Assembly (NCBI RefSeq): GCF_001688725.2 | Contig: NZ_CP015401.2 | Coordinates: 744,001 to 808,000 of the forward strand | DNA length: 64,000 bases | Reading direction: 5' to 3' | Source: Bacteroides caecimuris | GTDB lineage: Bacteria; Bacteroidota; Bacteroidia; Bacteroidales; Bacteroidaceae | Shown here: positions 1 through 9,886 of the stretch, in pieces | How positions within the stretch are numbered: position 1 is the first letter of the stretch | Layout of the letters: the number at the start of each line of letters is the position of its first letter | Translations under genes and position numbers: made by a program | The notes under the pieces: model-generated | Databases searched by the model: none | What the model was told of the DNA's origin: nothing | What the model saw: the letters and a program-made list of their open reading frames with translations, nothing else

Positions 1-1274
1 ACACAAATCATAAATTTCTTCCTGTATGGAGTTTGGCAGCAAGGTGGAAGATAAATGATGAAAGTTGGTTTAGAGGCTGGAAAGCTTTAGATAATTTCAG
101 TATACGTTTTTCTTATGGTCAACAGGGGAATATTCCTACTTCTGTAGGACCAAATCTTGTAGCACAATACATGGCGCTTGCAGTTAATCGTTTTTCTGGG
201 AACTACCAATTGGGAATTAAACGCCTGCCTTATCCTGATTTGCGTTGGGAAAAGACGGTTACAACTAATTATGGATTGGATTTCTCTTTGTTGAACGGCA
301 GAATCTCGGGTACTGTCGATTATTATGTGCGTAAAGGTAAGGACTTGATTTTTAATTTGCCGGTAGCCAGTGAATATGGAACAACTCAAACTTTCCGTAA
401 TGGTGCCAGTATGAAGAATTATGGTATTGAAGTGGGATTGACTTTTATTCCTGTTCAAACGCGTGACTTTACTTGGACATTAACTCCGATTTATTCGAAA
501 AACACCAATAATATAAGCAATACTGCAAAGCAGGATTATACTTATCTGGATTACCTGGCTGGTAATGCTTTTGAAAATGGAAAGCCGGTAAATGCACTGT
601 ATGCCTGGGAGTTCAAGGGACTGGATCATGAAACAGGCCGCGCGATGTTTGAACATTGTTCGGCAAATGAATCAGAAGTAGAGAAAAGTAATGATCCGAA
701 AAGTTATCTGAAATATTGTGGTTCGACTGATCCGAAGTTTAACGGGGGACTTTCCACTTCGTTGCGTTATAAGAATTTTATATTAAATGCTCAGTTTGCT
801 TATGCTTTCGGGCATGTGAAACGTTTGAATTTCCTTTTCAGCGGAACGATGAAGATGCCTACTCCGCAAACAAATCTGACGACAGATTTCTTGCATTGCT
901 GGCGGGAACCGGGCGATGAGGAGCATACTGATATTCCGGGTATTGCTTTTGATGAGGCACGGAATTATTTTGTTTATACTCCGATTGCGAATGCAACTCA
1001 ACAGAATACATACGATATGTATAATTATTCGGATGTACGTGTAGTAAAAGCCGATTTCTTTCGTTGTCGTAATCTGATGTTGACTTATACTTTGCCGGAT
1101 AAATGGCTTCAACCGTTAAATATCGCAGGTATGTCCTGTTCGTTTAATGTGACCAATCTTTTTACATTGTGTAGCTCAAAATTTAATGGACAAGATCCAG
1201 AGGTAGATTCTACTGGAAGTGTTGCATTACCTATTACACGGACTTATTCGTTCTCAGTAAGTCTTAATTTCTAA
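1..1274 (+). CDS. SusC/RagA-family TonB-dependent receptor, C-terminal part (5' end outside window)
   Basis: Outer-membrane barrel of a SusCD importer that moves substrate into the periplasm using TonB energy. The frame is open to the left edge (first full codon at 3), so about 423 residues of the C-terminal barrel are visible. The internal TTG at 33 is not a real start. Aromatic-rich beta-strands, the stretch RCRNLMLTYTLP and a last strand ending in Phe (SFSVSLNF) are typical of SusC C-termini. The SusD gene follows after 23 bp and the rest of locus A is co-directional, so it is probably the first or an early gene of that operon. The STN, carboxypeptidase-like and plug domains cannot be judged. 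The substrate is unknown; the peptidases downstream suggest peptides (inference). Confidence 0.93.
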   Translation, partial: TNHKFLPVWSLAARWKINDESWFRGWKALDNFSIRFSYGQQGNIPTSVGPNLVAQYMALAVNRFSGNYQLGIKRLPYPDLRWEKTVTTNYGLDFSLLNGRISGTVDYYVRKGKDLIFNLPVASEYGTTQTFRNGASMKNYGIEVGLTFIPVQTRDFTWTLTPIYSKNTNNISNTAKQDYTYLDYLAGNAFENGKPVNALYAWEFKGLDHETGRAMFEHCSANESEVEKSNDPKSYLKYCGSTDPKFNGGLSTSLRYKNFILNAQFAYAFGHVKRLNFLFSGTMKMPTPQTNLTTDFLHCWREPGDEEHTDIPGIAFDEARNYFVYTPIANATQQNTYDMYNYSDVRVVKADFFRCRNLMLTYTLPDKWLQPLNIAGMSCSFNVTNLFTLCSSKFNGQDPEVDSTGSVALPITRTYSFSVSLNF

Positions 1275-1297
1275 TCCTTAAAAATCTTTTGTAGATT

Positions 1298-2779
1298 ATG
1301 AATAGTAAATATATATCAATATTCCTTTCTGTATACATAATGTGTATATGTTCCTCTTGCAGTGATTTCCTGAAAGAAGTTTCGCAAGATGAGTTTGAAC
1401 CGAAAACAGCTTCTGCTTTTCAAGAATTGTTGAATGGTGAGGGATATTCAACTACCATTTGTCTCGATCCTATCACAGATGTATTGACTGATGATGTGGA
1501 GGGAGCTCAGGGACAATCTGATAATTACATAGATGAAAACTTGGCTCATCGTGCAGTCTATACGTGGCAATCTAATATGTACTTGTTGCTGGCTGATTAT
1601 GATATGACTAACCTGCTACACACCTATCAGAAACTTTATAAATGTATTATGGCCTGTAATTTGGTTATAGACGGGCTGACAGATGCGGATGGAACAGAAG
1701 ATGAAAAAATGCAGACAAGAGGTGAGGCTTTGGCACTTCGTGCTTACTATTATTTCTTATTGGTGAATTTATATGCTATGCCTTACAATTGTGCTGGGAC
1801 TAATCCGGAGAGTCTTTTGGGAGTGCCTCTAGTTATCAAACCGGAAATTAGAGATGAGGGAATTGCACGTAATACAGTTGCGGAAGTTTATACTCAAATA
1901 TGTAAGGATATTGAAGAAGCCTGTAGTTTGCTGGATGGTAAAGCTGACAACACTCTAGGATTGTTTCGTATAAATAATGTAGCAGCACATCTTCTAGCTT
2001 CCCGAATTTATTTGTATATGGAAAATTGGGATAAGGTGCTAGAGCATGCTGATGTGGCTTTGGCCGATGCTCCGGCATTGGTTGACCTGACTACATATCA
2101 GCTAAGTAATCCGGCTTTTCCTCATTATGCTATTAACAATATAATTTCTAGGAATTTCCCGGAAGTAATATTTATTAATGGAAGCATGAGCGGGAGTATA
2201 AAAACAGAAGGTACGTTAATCAGGGTGTCTGAGAGCGGTTCGAATGCTTTATTGAGACTATATGATTCTTCGGATGCCCGTCGAAATATATTTTTTAGTG
2301 ATATGAGTCCTTTGTATTACAAATATTGGATGGCCAAACGTGGAACTCAGGAACAGGGGTTTGTATGGCGTACTGCCGAACTTTATTTAAATCGTGCGGA
2401 AGCTTATGCTGCTAAATATATGGCAGGAGATAACTCTTGTGGACAAAAGGCTGTTGATGACCTGGATGCTCTTCGCAGTAAACGTTTGTCGAATTTTGTG
2501 GCTTATACGTTAACCACGCCTGCAGCTCTGATGGAATTTTGTCATGAAGAACGTCGCCGTGAACTTTGTTTTGAATCACATCGCTGGTTTGATCTCCGTC
2601 GTTATGGTATGCCTTCTATTGAACATACATGGTATGATGCATCAGGAAACCGTACCGTATATACATTGAAGGAGAAAGATCTGGGTTATGTATTACCTAT
2701 TCCACAGGATGCAATGGATACAAATTCAGCTTTAATACAGAATGAATTGGCACCGGAGCGTGTAGGCGAGGTAAACTAA
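1298..2779 (+). CDS. SusD/RagB-family surface lipoprotein
   Basis: Surface substrate-binding lid for the preceding SusC barrel. The 493-residue protein has a lipoprotein signal ending CICSSC (lipid Cys21) followed by SDFL, the usual start of mature SusD proteins. The TPR-like half carries TRGEALALRAYYYFLLVNLY, and the C-terminal half carries the SusD signature ERRRELCFESHRWFDLRRYG and a YVLPIPQ motif. Length and order are normal for the family. It starts 23 bp after SusC and precedes another lipoprotein by 34 bp. The ligand cannot be read from sequence. RagB and some Bacteroides relatives bind peptides, which would fit the S9 and S41 peptidases downstream, but that is inference. Confidence 0.94.
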   Translation: MNSKYISIFLSVYIMCICSSCSDFLKEVSQDEFEPKTASAFQELLNGEGYSTTICLDPITDVLTDDVEGAQGQSDNYIDENLAHRAVYTWQSNMYLLLADYDMTNLLHTYQKLYKCIMACNLVIDGLTDADGTEDEKMQTRGEALALRAYYYFLLVNLYAMPYNCAGTNPESLLGVPLVIKPEIRDEGIARNTVAEVYTQICKDIEEACSLLDGKADNTLGLFRINNVAAHLLASRIYLYMENWDKVLEHADVALADAPALVDLTTYQLSNPAFPHYAINNIISRNFPEVIFINGSMSGSIKTEGTLIRVSESGSNALLRLYDSSDARRNIFFSDMSPLYYKYWMAKRGTQEQGFVWRTAELYLNRAEAYAAKYMAGDNSCGQKAVDDLDALRSKRLSNFVAYTLTTPAALMEFCHEERRRELCFESHRWFDLRRYGMPSIEHTWYDASGNRTVYTLKEKDLGYVLPIPQDAMDTNSALIQNELAPERVGEVN

Positions 2780-2813
2780 ATATTAATATGGAACAATAAA
2801 ATAGAATAGTAGT

Positions 2814-3740
2814 ATGAAGAAGTTTATATATTTAATATCCTGTTTGCTCTTGGTTGGAGTATGCTCATGTGGGGAAGATGCTTTGACACCTTCCGAACCG
2901 ATGGGTTTTGGAGAGTTTCCTCAAGGAAATGCTTCATATGATCGTGAGATAGTTGAGTTCTATGATAAATATGGGGTGCAAGTTTTGTATAGGTTTGGCG
3001 AGGTTGATTTCCGTTGGAATATTACAGAGTATATTCCTTACTATGCAGTAGAAGCCGAAACTTCCTCTATAGGTGAAGGATGGAACTTCCTGAAAGAAAA
3101 TTGCTTGTCTATTTGGAGTGACGATTTTCTGAGAAAATATATGCCGTATAGAATCCTGTTAGCTTCCGAAATTTATAGTTTAAAGGATACATACGAGTAT
3201 GATGATGAGGGAAATAAAATCTATCAAAAGATTCCTAAAAAAGCTATGTATGGTCTTAATCATCTGACTTTTGGTGCAGTGAATAGTCGTTTGTCTTCAC
3301 TTTCCGTTGAGGAAAAAAAGGAACTGATTGGCGAGGTTGCTTTTGCCATTGCCGGTTATGCTGCTTCGAAAGGTAAGATAGAGGTTCCTGAAAAGTTTCA
3401 GACATATCACGACGATTATATAAACAATGCAGGAGGTGATTATGAAGGCGAATGGGGATATAACGGCGGAGGCTGTCTGGAGTATCGTGATGGTGGAATG
3501 GACTATTATTATGATTTCGGATTATTTGTGAAATATCTGGTTATGATGAGTAAGGAAGAATTTGAGAACAGGTTTTTGACCGAAGAATTTGATTGCGGAA
3601 CCCAGTATGATAGTGTTTCGGGGAATTCTGTTAAGGGCTATCCGATACGTAATAAATATGAAGCAGTGATAGAGTATTTTCAAAATACGTTAGGTATTGA
3701 TCTTCATGAGATTGGAGCCAGGACCTCTCAATTGCATTAA
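2814..3740 (+). CDS. SusD-associated lipoprotein, zinc-metallohydrolase-like but without HExxH
   Basis: A 308-residue lipoprotein with signal ending LLLVGVCSC (lipid Cys19). After it comes FGEFPQGNASYDREIVEFYD then KYGVQVLYRF, which closely matches the start of the locus B lipoprotein (EFPQGDNPWDNDALEIYKNF then GVKLIYKN). This arrangement is typical of the Bacteroidetes lipoproteins described as substrate-import-associated zinc metallohydrolases, encoded beside SusCD pairs. No HExxH occurs: where the zinc helix is expected the protein reads EVAFAIAGYAASKGKI. It is therefore more likely a binding or structural part of the SusCD complex than an enzyme. Family assignment rests on the N-terminal motif and context and is moderate. 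Confidence 0.6.
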   Translation: MKKFIYLISCLLLVGVCSCGEDALTPSEPMGFGEFPQGNASYDREIVEFYDKYGVQVLYRFGEVDFRWNITEYIPYYAVEAETSSIGEGWNFLKENCLSIWSDDFLRKYMPYRILLASEIYSLKDTYEYDDEGNKIYQKIPKKAMYGLNHLTFGAVNSRLSSLSVEEKKELIGEVAFAIAGYAASKGKIEVPEKFQTYHDDYINNAGGDYEGEWGYNGGGCLEYRDGGMDYYYDFGLFVKYLVMMSKEEFENRFLTEEFDCGTQYDSVSGNSVKGYPIRNKYEAVIEYFQNTLGIDLHEIGARTSQLH

Positions 3741-3771
3741 TTGAAATATAAAGAATAAGATATAAAACCAA

Positions 3772-5757
3772 ATGAAAAAATTATTTGTATTGTTTGTTTT
3801 CTGTGCGTACTTTATAACTACTTATGCACAGTCTCGTTTGTCCGGTATTGAAAAACCGCAGGCAGGTTCTCTGATCTCATTTAATTATCAGGCATCAGGA
3901 GGACCATTGGAAAACCGGGATACATTGTCTTGTACGATCTATCTCTATGAGGATTATTTATGGAGGATGGACGATGTAACTTTAATCCGTAGCGGAAAGA
4001 ATCAGTGGAAAGGAAATTATCGGTTGGCTGACAATTGTGCCCTGTTCGCTTTATCATTTCTAGCTGGTGAAGCATGGAACCGCACGATAGATAATAATGA
4101 CGAAAACGGAGGATATGTGTTTACGACATTAGATGCACAGGGGAAAATGTTACCTGGCGGTTATTTGGGATGGGGGACATTCCGTAAACCTTCTTGTTTC
4201 CATATTGGAAATTACTTCCAAAAGTTTGATATTCAGGATGAGGCGGTAGAGATGTGGACAACTAAGGAAATGGAGCATTATGCTGCAAATTTGCCGAAGT
4301 TCGTAAATGTTTATATGAACATGGTAGCCTTACGTATGGGAGAAAAGAATCGGAAAGCTGTTGATTTCTTCTTTCAGAAAATCAATAAAGAGTTTGCTAT
4401 GACCGAGTTCATCTACTCTACGTTTGAGAATATTTATCGTTTCAGATTGCAGGAGCAGGCAACGGCGGACTCGATAAAGAGTATTATATTAAAACAATAT
4501 CCTCACGGGTTTTCTGCTCGTGCACAAATGTTTCATCAGGTGGAGGCTATGGAGGTAGGCGAAGAACGGGTAAGTAAGACTGAAGAATTTTTTAGGACGT
4601 ATCCATATAACAAATGTATAGAAGATCCGTTCTCCCGTAAACAAGCTTATATGTATTATAATCTGACCCGTCCCTATGCTTCTTTTCTTTTTGACGGAAA
4701 ACAGTATGACAAACTTATTGCTGCCTTGCCATCAATGAATTTTGTGACTTTGAGTGAAGTGTTCCGGTGGAATATATTCCGTGCCTATAAATTTCGGTTG
4801 GCGAAAAATGACTCAGTCTATCCGGTAGCGAAAGCCTTGATGGAACAAATGGTGCAAAAACGGAATGACCTTTCTAATAATATGGAAGAATTAAGATACA
4901 CTCCGAAAGAAGCACAGGAATTGCTTGACATTCAGTTTTACGAACGTTTGGGAATTTATCTGCAATTATTAAAGGATTTGAATAAGAATGACGAGGCTTT
5001 GACATGGCTCTCTTATTATAAGGATGATGTATTGTCTTATGCGGATGCTACAGTCAATCAGGTACGTTATGAGATTTTGTCAGCTACCGGAAAGAAAGAA
5101 CAAGCATTGGAGGTTTTGAAAAATTCGGTGAAATATAATACGATTACCACTGATATGATGACTGCTCTGCGTGAGGAAGTGAAACCGGCATCTGATGCCG
5201 AGTTTAAAGTCTATCTTGATAAATTGAAAGGTGCGGCATTGAAAGAGGCGTTATATGAGGAAGTGAAATCTCATATGACAGATGTTGAAATCCCTACTTT
5301 CGAATTGCTGGATATGGACGGGAATGTTGTGAGCAGTGACAGTTTCAAAGATAAGATTGTAGTGATTGATTTTTGGGCAAACTGGTGCGCACCTTGTAAA
5401 CGTGCGTTTGAGGGAATGAAACTTGCTGTAGACGCTTATGCGAACGATCCGGAGGTTGTTTTCTATTTTGTAAATACCATGGATTTCGGAATGAAGGGAA
5501 AACCGGCAGTCGAGAAGTATTTGAATAATAATGGATACTCACATTTTAAAGTATTGTTCGATACTTTAAAGGAGGGAACCAAAGGGTATAACAAGGTTTT
5601 CAGTATTTTCTCTAGTCAATTCAATTCATCCGGTATTCCTCGTAAAGTAATTTTAAAGAATGGTAGGATGCTTTATACGGCTGAAGGATATTCCGGAAGT
5701 CCGTCACAACTGGCTGATGAGATTAGTTATGCAGTCGAATTAATACGGAAGAAATAA
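3772..5757 (+). CDS. Exported TlpA-like thioredoxin-fold protein with large N-terminal region
   Basis: Predicted periplasmic or envelope thiol-disulfide protein of 661 residues. It has a Sec signal (MKKLFVLFVFCAYFITTYAQ) and no lipobox. The first 500 or so residues are not recognised; much looks helical and repeat-like. The last 150 residues form a TlpA/AhpC-type thioredoxin domain: VVIDFWANWCAPCKRAF places the redox cysteines at 539 and 542, and SGIPRKVIL supplies the cis-proline loop. The stop codon directly abuts the ATG of the S9 peptidase at 5758, so the two are translationally linked. It is one of two thioredoxin-fold proteins in this locus. The substrate is unknown; redox handling of imported or secreted cysteine peptides is possible. 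Confidence 0.8.
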   Translation: MKKLFVLFVFCAYFITTYAQSRLSGIEKPQAGSLISFNYQASGGPLENRDTLSCTIYLYEDYLWRMDDVTLIRSGKNQWKGNYRLADNCALFALSFLAGEAWNRTIDNNDENGGYVFTTLDAQGKMLPGGYLGWGTFRKPSCFHIGNYFQKFDIQDEAVEMWTTKEMEHYAANLPKFVNVYMNMVALRMGEKNRKAVDFFFQKINKEFAMTEFIYSTFENIYRFRLQEQATADSIKSIILKQYPHGFSARAQMFHQVEAMEVGEERVSKTEEFFRTYPYNKCIEDPFSRKQAYMYYNLTRPYASFLFDGKQYDKLIAALPSMNFVTLSEVFRWNIFRAYKFRLAKNDSVYPVAKALMEQMVQKRNDLSNNMEELRYTPKEAQELLDIQFYERLGIYLQLLKDLNKNDEALTWLSYYKDDVLSYADATVNQVRYEILSATGKKEQALEVLKNSVKYNTITTDMMTALREEVKPASDAEFKVYLDKLKGAALKEALYEEVKSHMTDVEIPTFELLDMDGNVVSSDSFKDKIVVIDFWANWCAPCKRAFEGMKLAVDAYANDPEVVFYFVNTMDFGMKGKPAVEKYLNNNGYSHFKVLFDTLKEGTKGYNKVFSIFSSQFNSSGIPRKVILKNGRMLYTAEGYSGSPSQLADEISYAVELIRKK

Positions 5758-8358
5758 ATGAAGAGATATGTTTGTTTGATATTGCTCTTCCTGCTGGGAG
5801 CAGAGGGGGTATTTTCTCAGAAACGGCCGATGAAACTGGATGACTGTAAGTTGTGGCGTTCGGTAGATCAGATACAATTATCGGAAAATGGAAAATGGGT
5901 AGTTTACAACTATCGTGCTTTGTACCGTCAGGATCTTGATACAACTTATATATATAATGTGCAGACAGGAGAAACGATCTGTAAAGCCGGTCTTTCCAAT
6001 TTTTCGTTTATGGCTAACGGCAAGTTGCTGAAATATGAAAAGAAGGAGGAAGGAGATGATTCGGGACGTCCATCTGTCTATACATTAAATTTGCTTACAC
6101 AGCAAGAGAAACAATGGGCTAAGAATATCTTTTTAGTTCCTATAAAAGGAACCGACATGGCTTATTATGTACAATATAAGCCAACCGGAAAGGCAGACTT
6201 TACTTTTGTAAATTTGCTGACGGGAGAGGAACAGTGCATTGAGGATATAAATACCTTCGGGCAGGTAGAGGCAGGTCGGTTGCTTTATAGTGTGGCGGAC
6301 AGTTTGAAGTCGACTTTGTATCTGTGGGAGAAAGGAAGAAAAACCCAAGTAGGGGAAGTTCCCGGTTATATTGCAAGTATCGCTAATCCGGATGCCAAAG
6401 GATGTGGAACTTTATCATGTGCTTCTACTTATGATACTCGTTTTGATGTAACCTCTATCTATACATATGATTTGAATAAATGTATTTGTTCGAAACTGTT
6501 GTCCTATCAAGATATAACTGGTCTGCCTGAGGGGACGAAAGTTTCTTCTATGTCTCGATTGATAAACAGTAAGACTCAGTTGCTGATTGATTTGGAACCG
6601 TTAGCTTATCCGCAGGTGGAAAGGGAAACGGATCAGGTAAATCTGGAATTGTGGATATGGGACGAGAACATTTCTCCCCGCCGATCTTTCAAACGCTCAG
6701 GTTTTGATGCATCTAAGTATGACAAGTATGTCTATGATATTGCTACAGGGGAGTGTTTTACTTTGCCTACAAAAGGTCTGTCTTCTTTGGCTTTTCCGCA
6801 GGGAGAGGATGTAAAAGGATGTATTGCCTTCGACGCTACTCCCTGGTATAAGGAATCTGACTGGACGATGTCTCCCAATGACGATGTTTATTATATCGGA
6901 ATGAATGGCGAGAAGAAGAAGCTGGCAAGTCATGGAAAGTATGGTTTAAGTTGGAGTCCCGATGGAACCAAAGTTTTATTGTACGATCCTGCCCTGAAAG
7001 CATGGCGGCTGATTGATATGGCTACGGGGAGCGACCGGGACTTGACAACAGGGAAATTGCCTTATCCGGTATATGAAGAAGAGCATGACTATTCTTTTGA
7101 TGCTGCACCTTATGGAGTGGCACATTGGAATCCGGACAATCACACTGTGGTCATATACGACCGATATGACTTGTGGAGTCTGGATGTGAAAGGCGAGAAA
7201 GCTCCTGTCTGTCTGACACAAGGGAAGGGCAGAAAAGAGCTGATAACATTCCGCAAGGCTGAGCATCCGGTTTCTTCAAGAGATAAATTGTATCTCGAAG
7301 GATTTGATGAAAAAAGTAAAACGAAAGGATTGTACCTGCTGGCGGGTAAGAACCTGCGTGATATGGCTGTTGATTCTCAATCGAATCTGGTCGTAAAAGC
7401 TAACACGGACAATGGTAAAGTAGTACTTTGGACGAAGGAAGATTATGGAGAAAGAGATTTTTGGGTTTCTGATCTGACTCTGCGAAATCCGAAGCGGGTG
7501 ACGGACTCCAATCCTCAGGTGAAAGATATTAACTGGGGAACTACCCGGCTTTATACTTGGACAAATTTGGAAGGCAAGAAAAATGAAGGAATTTTGTTTC
7601 TGCCGGAGAATTACCGGGAAGGTCAAAGTTATCCTGTCATCGTACTATTCTATGAGAAGATGTCACAGGAGCTTAATAGTTATCGTTTGCCGGAGTATAG
7701 TAGTGCGACGATTGATATTCCCTGGTTTGTAAGTAATGGATATATCATTTTCTGTCCGGATATCAGCTATCGTATCGGTGCTCCTTACGAAAGTTGTTAT
7801 AATGCGGTGATAAGTGGTGTGGAACAACTTGTTAAAGATGGAATTGCCGATAAGGAACGCATTGGAATCAACGGTCATAGTTGGGGCGGTTCGCAGACTG
7901 CCTGGTTGGTGACACGTACTAATATATTCAAATGCGCTTCTCCCTGTTCTGCGGTTACGGATCAGGTGGCAGATTATCTGATGCTTCGCGGAACGGGTCA
8001 GCCTAATATGTATTTTGAAGAGGATGCACAAGGCCGTTTGGGTAAAACACTTTGGGAAGATCGGGAACTTTATCTTGAGAACTCTCCGGTTATGCATGCC
8101 GATAAGATTCATACTCCTTTGTTGATATTCCATGGTGAGAAAGACACAAGTGTACGCATATATCAAGGCATGGCTCTCTATTTTGCGATGCGTCGGTTGG
8201 GACGTCCGGCCTGGTTGCTGAATTATCGGGATGTAGGACATCAGATGGGCGGAGATGCTGAGTGTCGTGATTTTATGCAACGGTTAATCGGCTTTTTTGA
8301 TTACTATCTGAAAGATGCGCCTATGCCGGAATGGATGAAAGGGGATAATAATAAGTGA
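5758..8358 (+). CDS. S9-family (prolyl oligopeptidase-type) serine peptidase, exported
   Basis: Exported alpha/beta-hydrolase peptidase of 866 residues with an N-terminal signal ending GVFSQ. A long beta-propeller-like region (blades such as YGLSWSPDGTKVLLYDP) precedes the C-terminal hydrolase domain. The triad is visible: Ser708 in INGHSWGGSQ, Asp796 in HGEKDTSV and His828 in RDVGHQMGG. The family cleaves short peptides, often after proline (DPP-IV, acylaminoacyl peptidase and relatives), so trimming of peptides in the periplasm is the likely role. The start codon directly follows the stop of the thioredoxin-like gene and the next gene begins 9 bp downstream. Exact specificity is unknown. 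Confidence 0.9.
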   Translation: MKRYVCLILLFLLGAEGVFSQKRPMKLDDCKLWRSVDQIQLSENGKWVVYNYRALYRQDLDTTYIYNVQTGETICKAGLSNFSFMANGKLLKYEKKEEGDDSGRPSVYTLNLLTQQEKQWAKNIFLVPIKGTDMAYYVQYKPTGKADFTFVNLLTGEEQCIEDINTFGQVEAGRLLYSVADSLKSTLYLWEKGRKTQVGEVPGYIASIANPDAKGCGTLSCASTYDTRFDVTSIYTYDLNKCICSKLLSYQDITGLPEGTKVSSMSRLINSKTQLLIDLEPLAYPQVERETDQVNLELWIWDENISPRRSFKRSGFDASKYDKYVYDIATGECFTLPTKGLSSLAFPQGEDVKGCIAFDATPWYKESDWTMSPNDDVYYIGMNGEKKKLASHGKYGLSWSPDGTKVLLYDPALKAWRLIDMATGSDRDLTTGKLPYPVYEEEHDYSFDAAPYGVAHWNPDNHTVVIYDRYDLWSLDVKGEKAPVCLTQGKGRKELITFRKAEHPVSSRDKLYLEGFDEKSKTKGLYLLAGKNLRDMAVDSQSNLVVKANTDNGKVVLWTKEDYGERDFWVSDLTLRNPKRVTDSNPQVKDINWGTTRLYTWTNLEGKKNEGILFLPENYREGQSYPVIVLFYEKMSQELNSYRLPEYSSATIDIPWFVSNGYIIFCPDISYRIGAPYESCYNAVISGVEQLVKDGIADKERIGINGHSWGGSQTAWLVTRTNIFKCASPCSAVTDQVADYLMLRGTGQPNMYFEEDAQGRLGKTLWEDRELYLENSPVMHADKIHTPLLIFHGEKDTSVRIYQGMALYFAMRRLGRPAWLLNYRDVGHQMGGDAECRDFMQRLIGFFDYYLKDAPMPEWMKGDNNK

Positions 8359-8367
8359 TAATAAAGT

Positions 8368-9885
8368 ATGAGAGCAATATTGTTTGGGATACTGTTGGGG
8401 GTAGTTTACTGTGACCTGAAGGCGCAATCTACTCCGGAGGAGAAATTAATGCAGACGTTGTATGCGATTACCCATCTTTATGTGGATTCTGTTCCAAAAG
8501 AGGCGTATATAAACCATACTATTGCGGAAATGGTGGGAAAACTGGATCCCTTTTCTGAGTACTTGCCTCCTGTGGAGCTAAAAAGTAACGACCAGGCATT
8601 AGGTGGTATGGCAGCTTTTGCAGGAGTCGGAATGGAAGGGACTTGGAAAGACGGGCATTTTTACGTGTCTTTTGTAGAAAAGACGGGCAGTGCTTGGCTA
8701 CAAGGTATCCGTGCCGGAGATGAAGTTCTGTCAGTGGATGGGAAAACAGTGGAACAATTGCAGGACGGACAGATTTTCCGCTTATTGAATGGCGAAGAGG
8801 GGAGTGTGGTCACTTTGCAAATCAAGCGTGGAAAAAAGACTCCTTTTGAACGGAAGATAGTTCGTACTTATATACTATCCTCCGGTGTGAGGTCTGCTTA
8901 TATGATAGACAGTGAAACTGGCTATCTTTCAATCTCTGTCTTTTCGAAGAATGTAGCGGAAGATTTTCGTAAACAGCTTCAGAACTTACTTCGGCGAGGA
9001 ATGAAAAAACTGATTCTGGATATCCGGAAGAACGAAGGGGGGCTGTTTGATGAGGCGATAGCGATAGCAGACGAGTTATTGGACGGTAACAAACCGGTAG
9101 TTTATGCGGATGGCATCCACATGGAAAGGATGACGTTTCAGGCATCTGTCAAAGGACTGTTTGAACAAGGTCGTTTGGTGGTATTGGTAAACGGGCAGAC
9201 AAAGTCGGCTGCGGAGATTTTGGCGGGTGCGTTGCAAGATTGGGACCGCGGTGTGCTGGTAGGAGGCTCTACCTTTGGAAAGGGAATGATTCAGGACACC
9301 TTTCCTTTTGAAGACGGCTCGGCGCTTAGGCTGACGGTGGCGCGTTATTTCACACCAAGCGGACGGTCTATTCAAAAGCCTTATGGGGGTGGGCAGTTGT
9401 CTGCTCAATCCGGCAAGACCTATGAATCTTTACGTACTCACCGTGTTTTGAGGAGCGAGGGAGGGATTGTGCCGGATGTTTTTGTATCTGCCGATACAGT
9501 ACATTTTACAAGATGGTATAATATGTTGGTGTATAGTGGTGTTCAAAAGCAGGTAACACGCGACTATGTTGTAGGTTGCCGACCGGAGTTACTGAAAAAG
9601 TATAAAACATTCGAAGCTTTTCAGAAAAACTTTGATGGCGGTGCACTATTGCAGGAAATATGCCGGGTAGCGGAAGAAGCGAATATTGTTTTTTCTGAAG
9701 AAGAATATGAAAGGTCGGAAAACTTTTTGCGGGTACAAGTGAAAGCGTTGGTTGCGCGCGAATTGTTCAATGAAAATGAATATTACTATCGCATACTGAA
9801 TTCTGCGGACCCGTTTGTACAAAAAGCATGTGAAATAATGAATACTTCAGAAGAATATCGGAGGATTTTAAAAGAGAATAATTGA
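8368..9885 (+). CDS. S41-family C-terminal processing-type peptidase with PDZ domain
   Basis: Exported serine peptidase of the CtpA/tail-specific protease family, 505 residues, with a signal ending DLKAQS. A PDZ domain lies at about residues 75-160 (GVGMEG, then GSAWLQGIRAGDEVLSVDG). The catalytic core shows Ser280 in KSAAEILAGAL and Lys305 in GSTFGKGMIQ, 25 residues apart as in active Ser-Lys members. The C-terminal 150 residues are an extra region without recognised domain. It sits between the S9 peptidase and a TlpA lipoprotein, with a 1-bp gap to the next ATG, so co-translation is likely. The role may be peptide degradation or processing of envelope proteins of this locus. Confidence 0.9.
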   Translation: MRAILFGILLGVVYCDLKAQSTPEEKLMQTLYAITHLYVDSVPKEAYINHTIAEMVGKLDPFSEYLPPVELKSNDQALGGMAAFAGVGMEGTWKDGHFYVSFVEKTGSAWLQGIRAGDEVLSVDGKTVEQLQDGQIFRLLNGEEGSVVTLQIKRGKKTPFERKIVRTYILSSGVRSAYMIDSETGYLSISVFSKNVAEDFRKQLQNLLRRGMKKLILDIRKNEGGLFDEAIAIADELLDGNKPVVYADGIHMERMTFQASVKGLFEQGRLVVLVNGQTKSAAEILAGALQDWDRGVLVGGSTFGKGMIQDTFPFEDGSALRLTVARYFTPSGRSIQKPYGGGQLSAQSGKTYESLRTHRVLRSEGGIVPDVFVSADTVHFTRWYNMLVYSGVQKQVTRDYVVGCRPELLKKYKTFEAFQKNFDGGALLQEICRVAEEANIVFSEEEYERSENFLRVQVKALVARELFNENEYYYRILNSADPFVQKACEIMNTSEEYRRILKENN

Positions 9886-9886
9886 T

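Noticed and set aside
33..1274. SusC-like protein starting at TTG 33 as a complete short gene
   Set aside because: The frame is open to the left edge and the content is only a SusC C-terminus; it is cut by the window, not truncated in the genome as far as can be seen.
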